Assembly (NCBI RefSeq): GCF_020184175.1
Contig: NC_065533.1
Coordinates: 18,250,695-18,314,694 of the forward strand
Reading direction: 5' to 3'
Source: Aphis gossypii
Lineage: Eukaryota > Arthropoda > Insecta > Hemiptera > Aphididae
DNA length: 64,000 nucleotides
The notes under the pieces were generated by a model. The model did no database searches and was not told where the DNA came from. It worked only from the letters and a program-made list of their open reading frames with translations. Below are positions 63,510 to 64,000 of this stretch, in pieces. The translations under genes were made by a program, and so were the position numbers. The number at the start of each line of letters is the position of its first letter. Positions within the stretch are counted from its first letter, which is position 1.

Positions 63510-63760
63510 AAGTATTAAAGTATCATCGTTTTTTGTGACATATCGTTTTCAACTAATCGACAAAACTCGTAAAAAATATTTCCAATTGTTTGTGTATGAT
63601 CATGTTTTTCGTCTTCGTGCGTGGATCTGTGGTTTTTCGGTTGGAGTAGGCACTACACATATGAATCGTGAAACTGACAGCTGTCTACGAACAACGACGA
63701 TGCGCCACGCTTTATATTATACAATATCCCACCATGGGCGTAAATTGTGTAATATTTTGG
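63510..63760 (+). repeat. Dispersed repeat copy, inverted partner of 60430-60660
   Basis: Same family as the copy at 60.43 kb. The pair encloses about 2.85 kb containing the hairpin at 60946. This could be a large composite element or simply two independent insertions. No target duplications were found at the outer edges. Confidence 0.7.
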
Positions 63761-63883
63761 AGGGGAAATTTTGTTTTATGCCAATAATATCAAAGATTAG
63801 ATTTACCAAATATGTTCGCATTTTAACGTTATATCTAAGCTAAATGTTCTATAATGTTCTATGATTATGACTATAACATAATA

Positions 63884-64000
63884 CAGTGGCGTTTATATAT
63901 GATGTTCAAGGGGATGGGGGGTGAAAATAAATCCAACCCTACCCACCCGACCCCATAACATTTTTATCGGTGCATCCGATTTGCACGCCCGCAAAAAAAA
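63884..64000. mobile_element. Partial hAT-like element cut by the window end
   Basis: It starts with CAGTGGCGTTTATATATG, close to the terminus of the element at 56465, and runs through a G-rich then C-rich interior to the window edge. The other end is outside the window. Confidence 0.45.

Noticed and set aside
1..64000. tRNA, rRNA or CRISPR features
   Set aside because: No A-box/B-box pair with a foldable cloverleaf, no rRNA core words and no regularly spaced direct repeats were seen by eye. A dedicated tRNA scan was not possible.

Overview
The window looks like nuclear DNA of an aphid or close hemipteran relative. It is very AT-rich, its genes have many small exons with GT-AG introns, words such as GTACCTA and TAGGTAC are scattered throughout, and it is full of short inverted-repeat transposons. 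No bacterial-style operon, CRISPR array, rRNA or convincing tRNA was seen. The species call rests on texture and gene content only.

0-34 kb is a legumain (C13 asparaginyl endopeptidase) locus. Gene A (197-8282, +) has 12 exons and predicts 463 aa. Gene C (18963-30513, -) has the same 12-exon plan, with eight of the exons that can be compared matching gene A exactly in length, and predicts 473 aa. They lie tail to tail. Between them is a decayed third copy (12527-15690, +) that keeps only exons 4 and 5 and a block of 3' flank. A fourth scrap, a broken exon 2 (33427-33580, +), lies on one arm of an inverted duplication around gene C's first exon. Both complete genes keep the signal peptide, the catalytic His (DHG) and the catalytic Cys (EAC motif), so both probably encode secreted or lysosomal/gut proteases.

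34-38 kb holds a decayed Ty3/gypsy-like Pol end, two inverted-repeat elements and a compact two-exon gene (36067-37071, +). That gene joins two C2H2 zinc fingers to one BIR domain through a proline-rich linker.

38-48 kb is mostly AT-rich intergenic DNA. It contains a perfect four-unit heat-shock-element-like motif (40684-40701), two hAT-type MITEs and a small three-exon minus-strand gene (42989-43508) that resembles the N-terminus of the QRICH2/C16orf96 (DUF4795) family.

48-54.4 kb is a four-exon minus-strand gene (48045-54367) for a 758-aa, Lys/Asn/Ser-rich, probably disordered protein that I do not recognise. Two MITEs sit in its introns.

54.4-64 kb has no convincing gene. It holds the probable promoter/5' UTR of the 758-aa gene, microsatellites, a direct repeat split by a hAT MITE, a pogo/Tigger-like MITE, a long imperfect hairpin (60946-61062) and an inverted pair of about 230-bp repeats (60.43 and 63.5 kb). 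All exon models were made by reading splice signals, reading-frame phase and paralogue alignment by eye; none has transcript support here.
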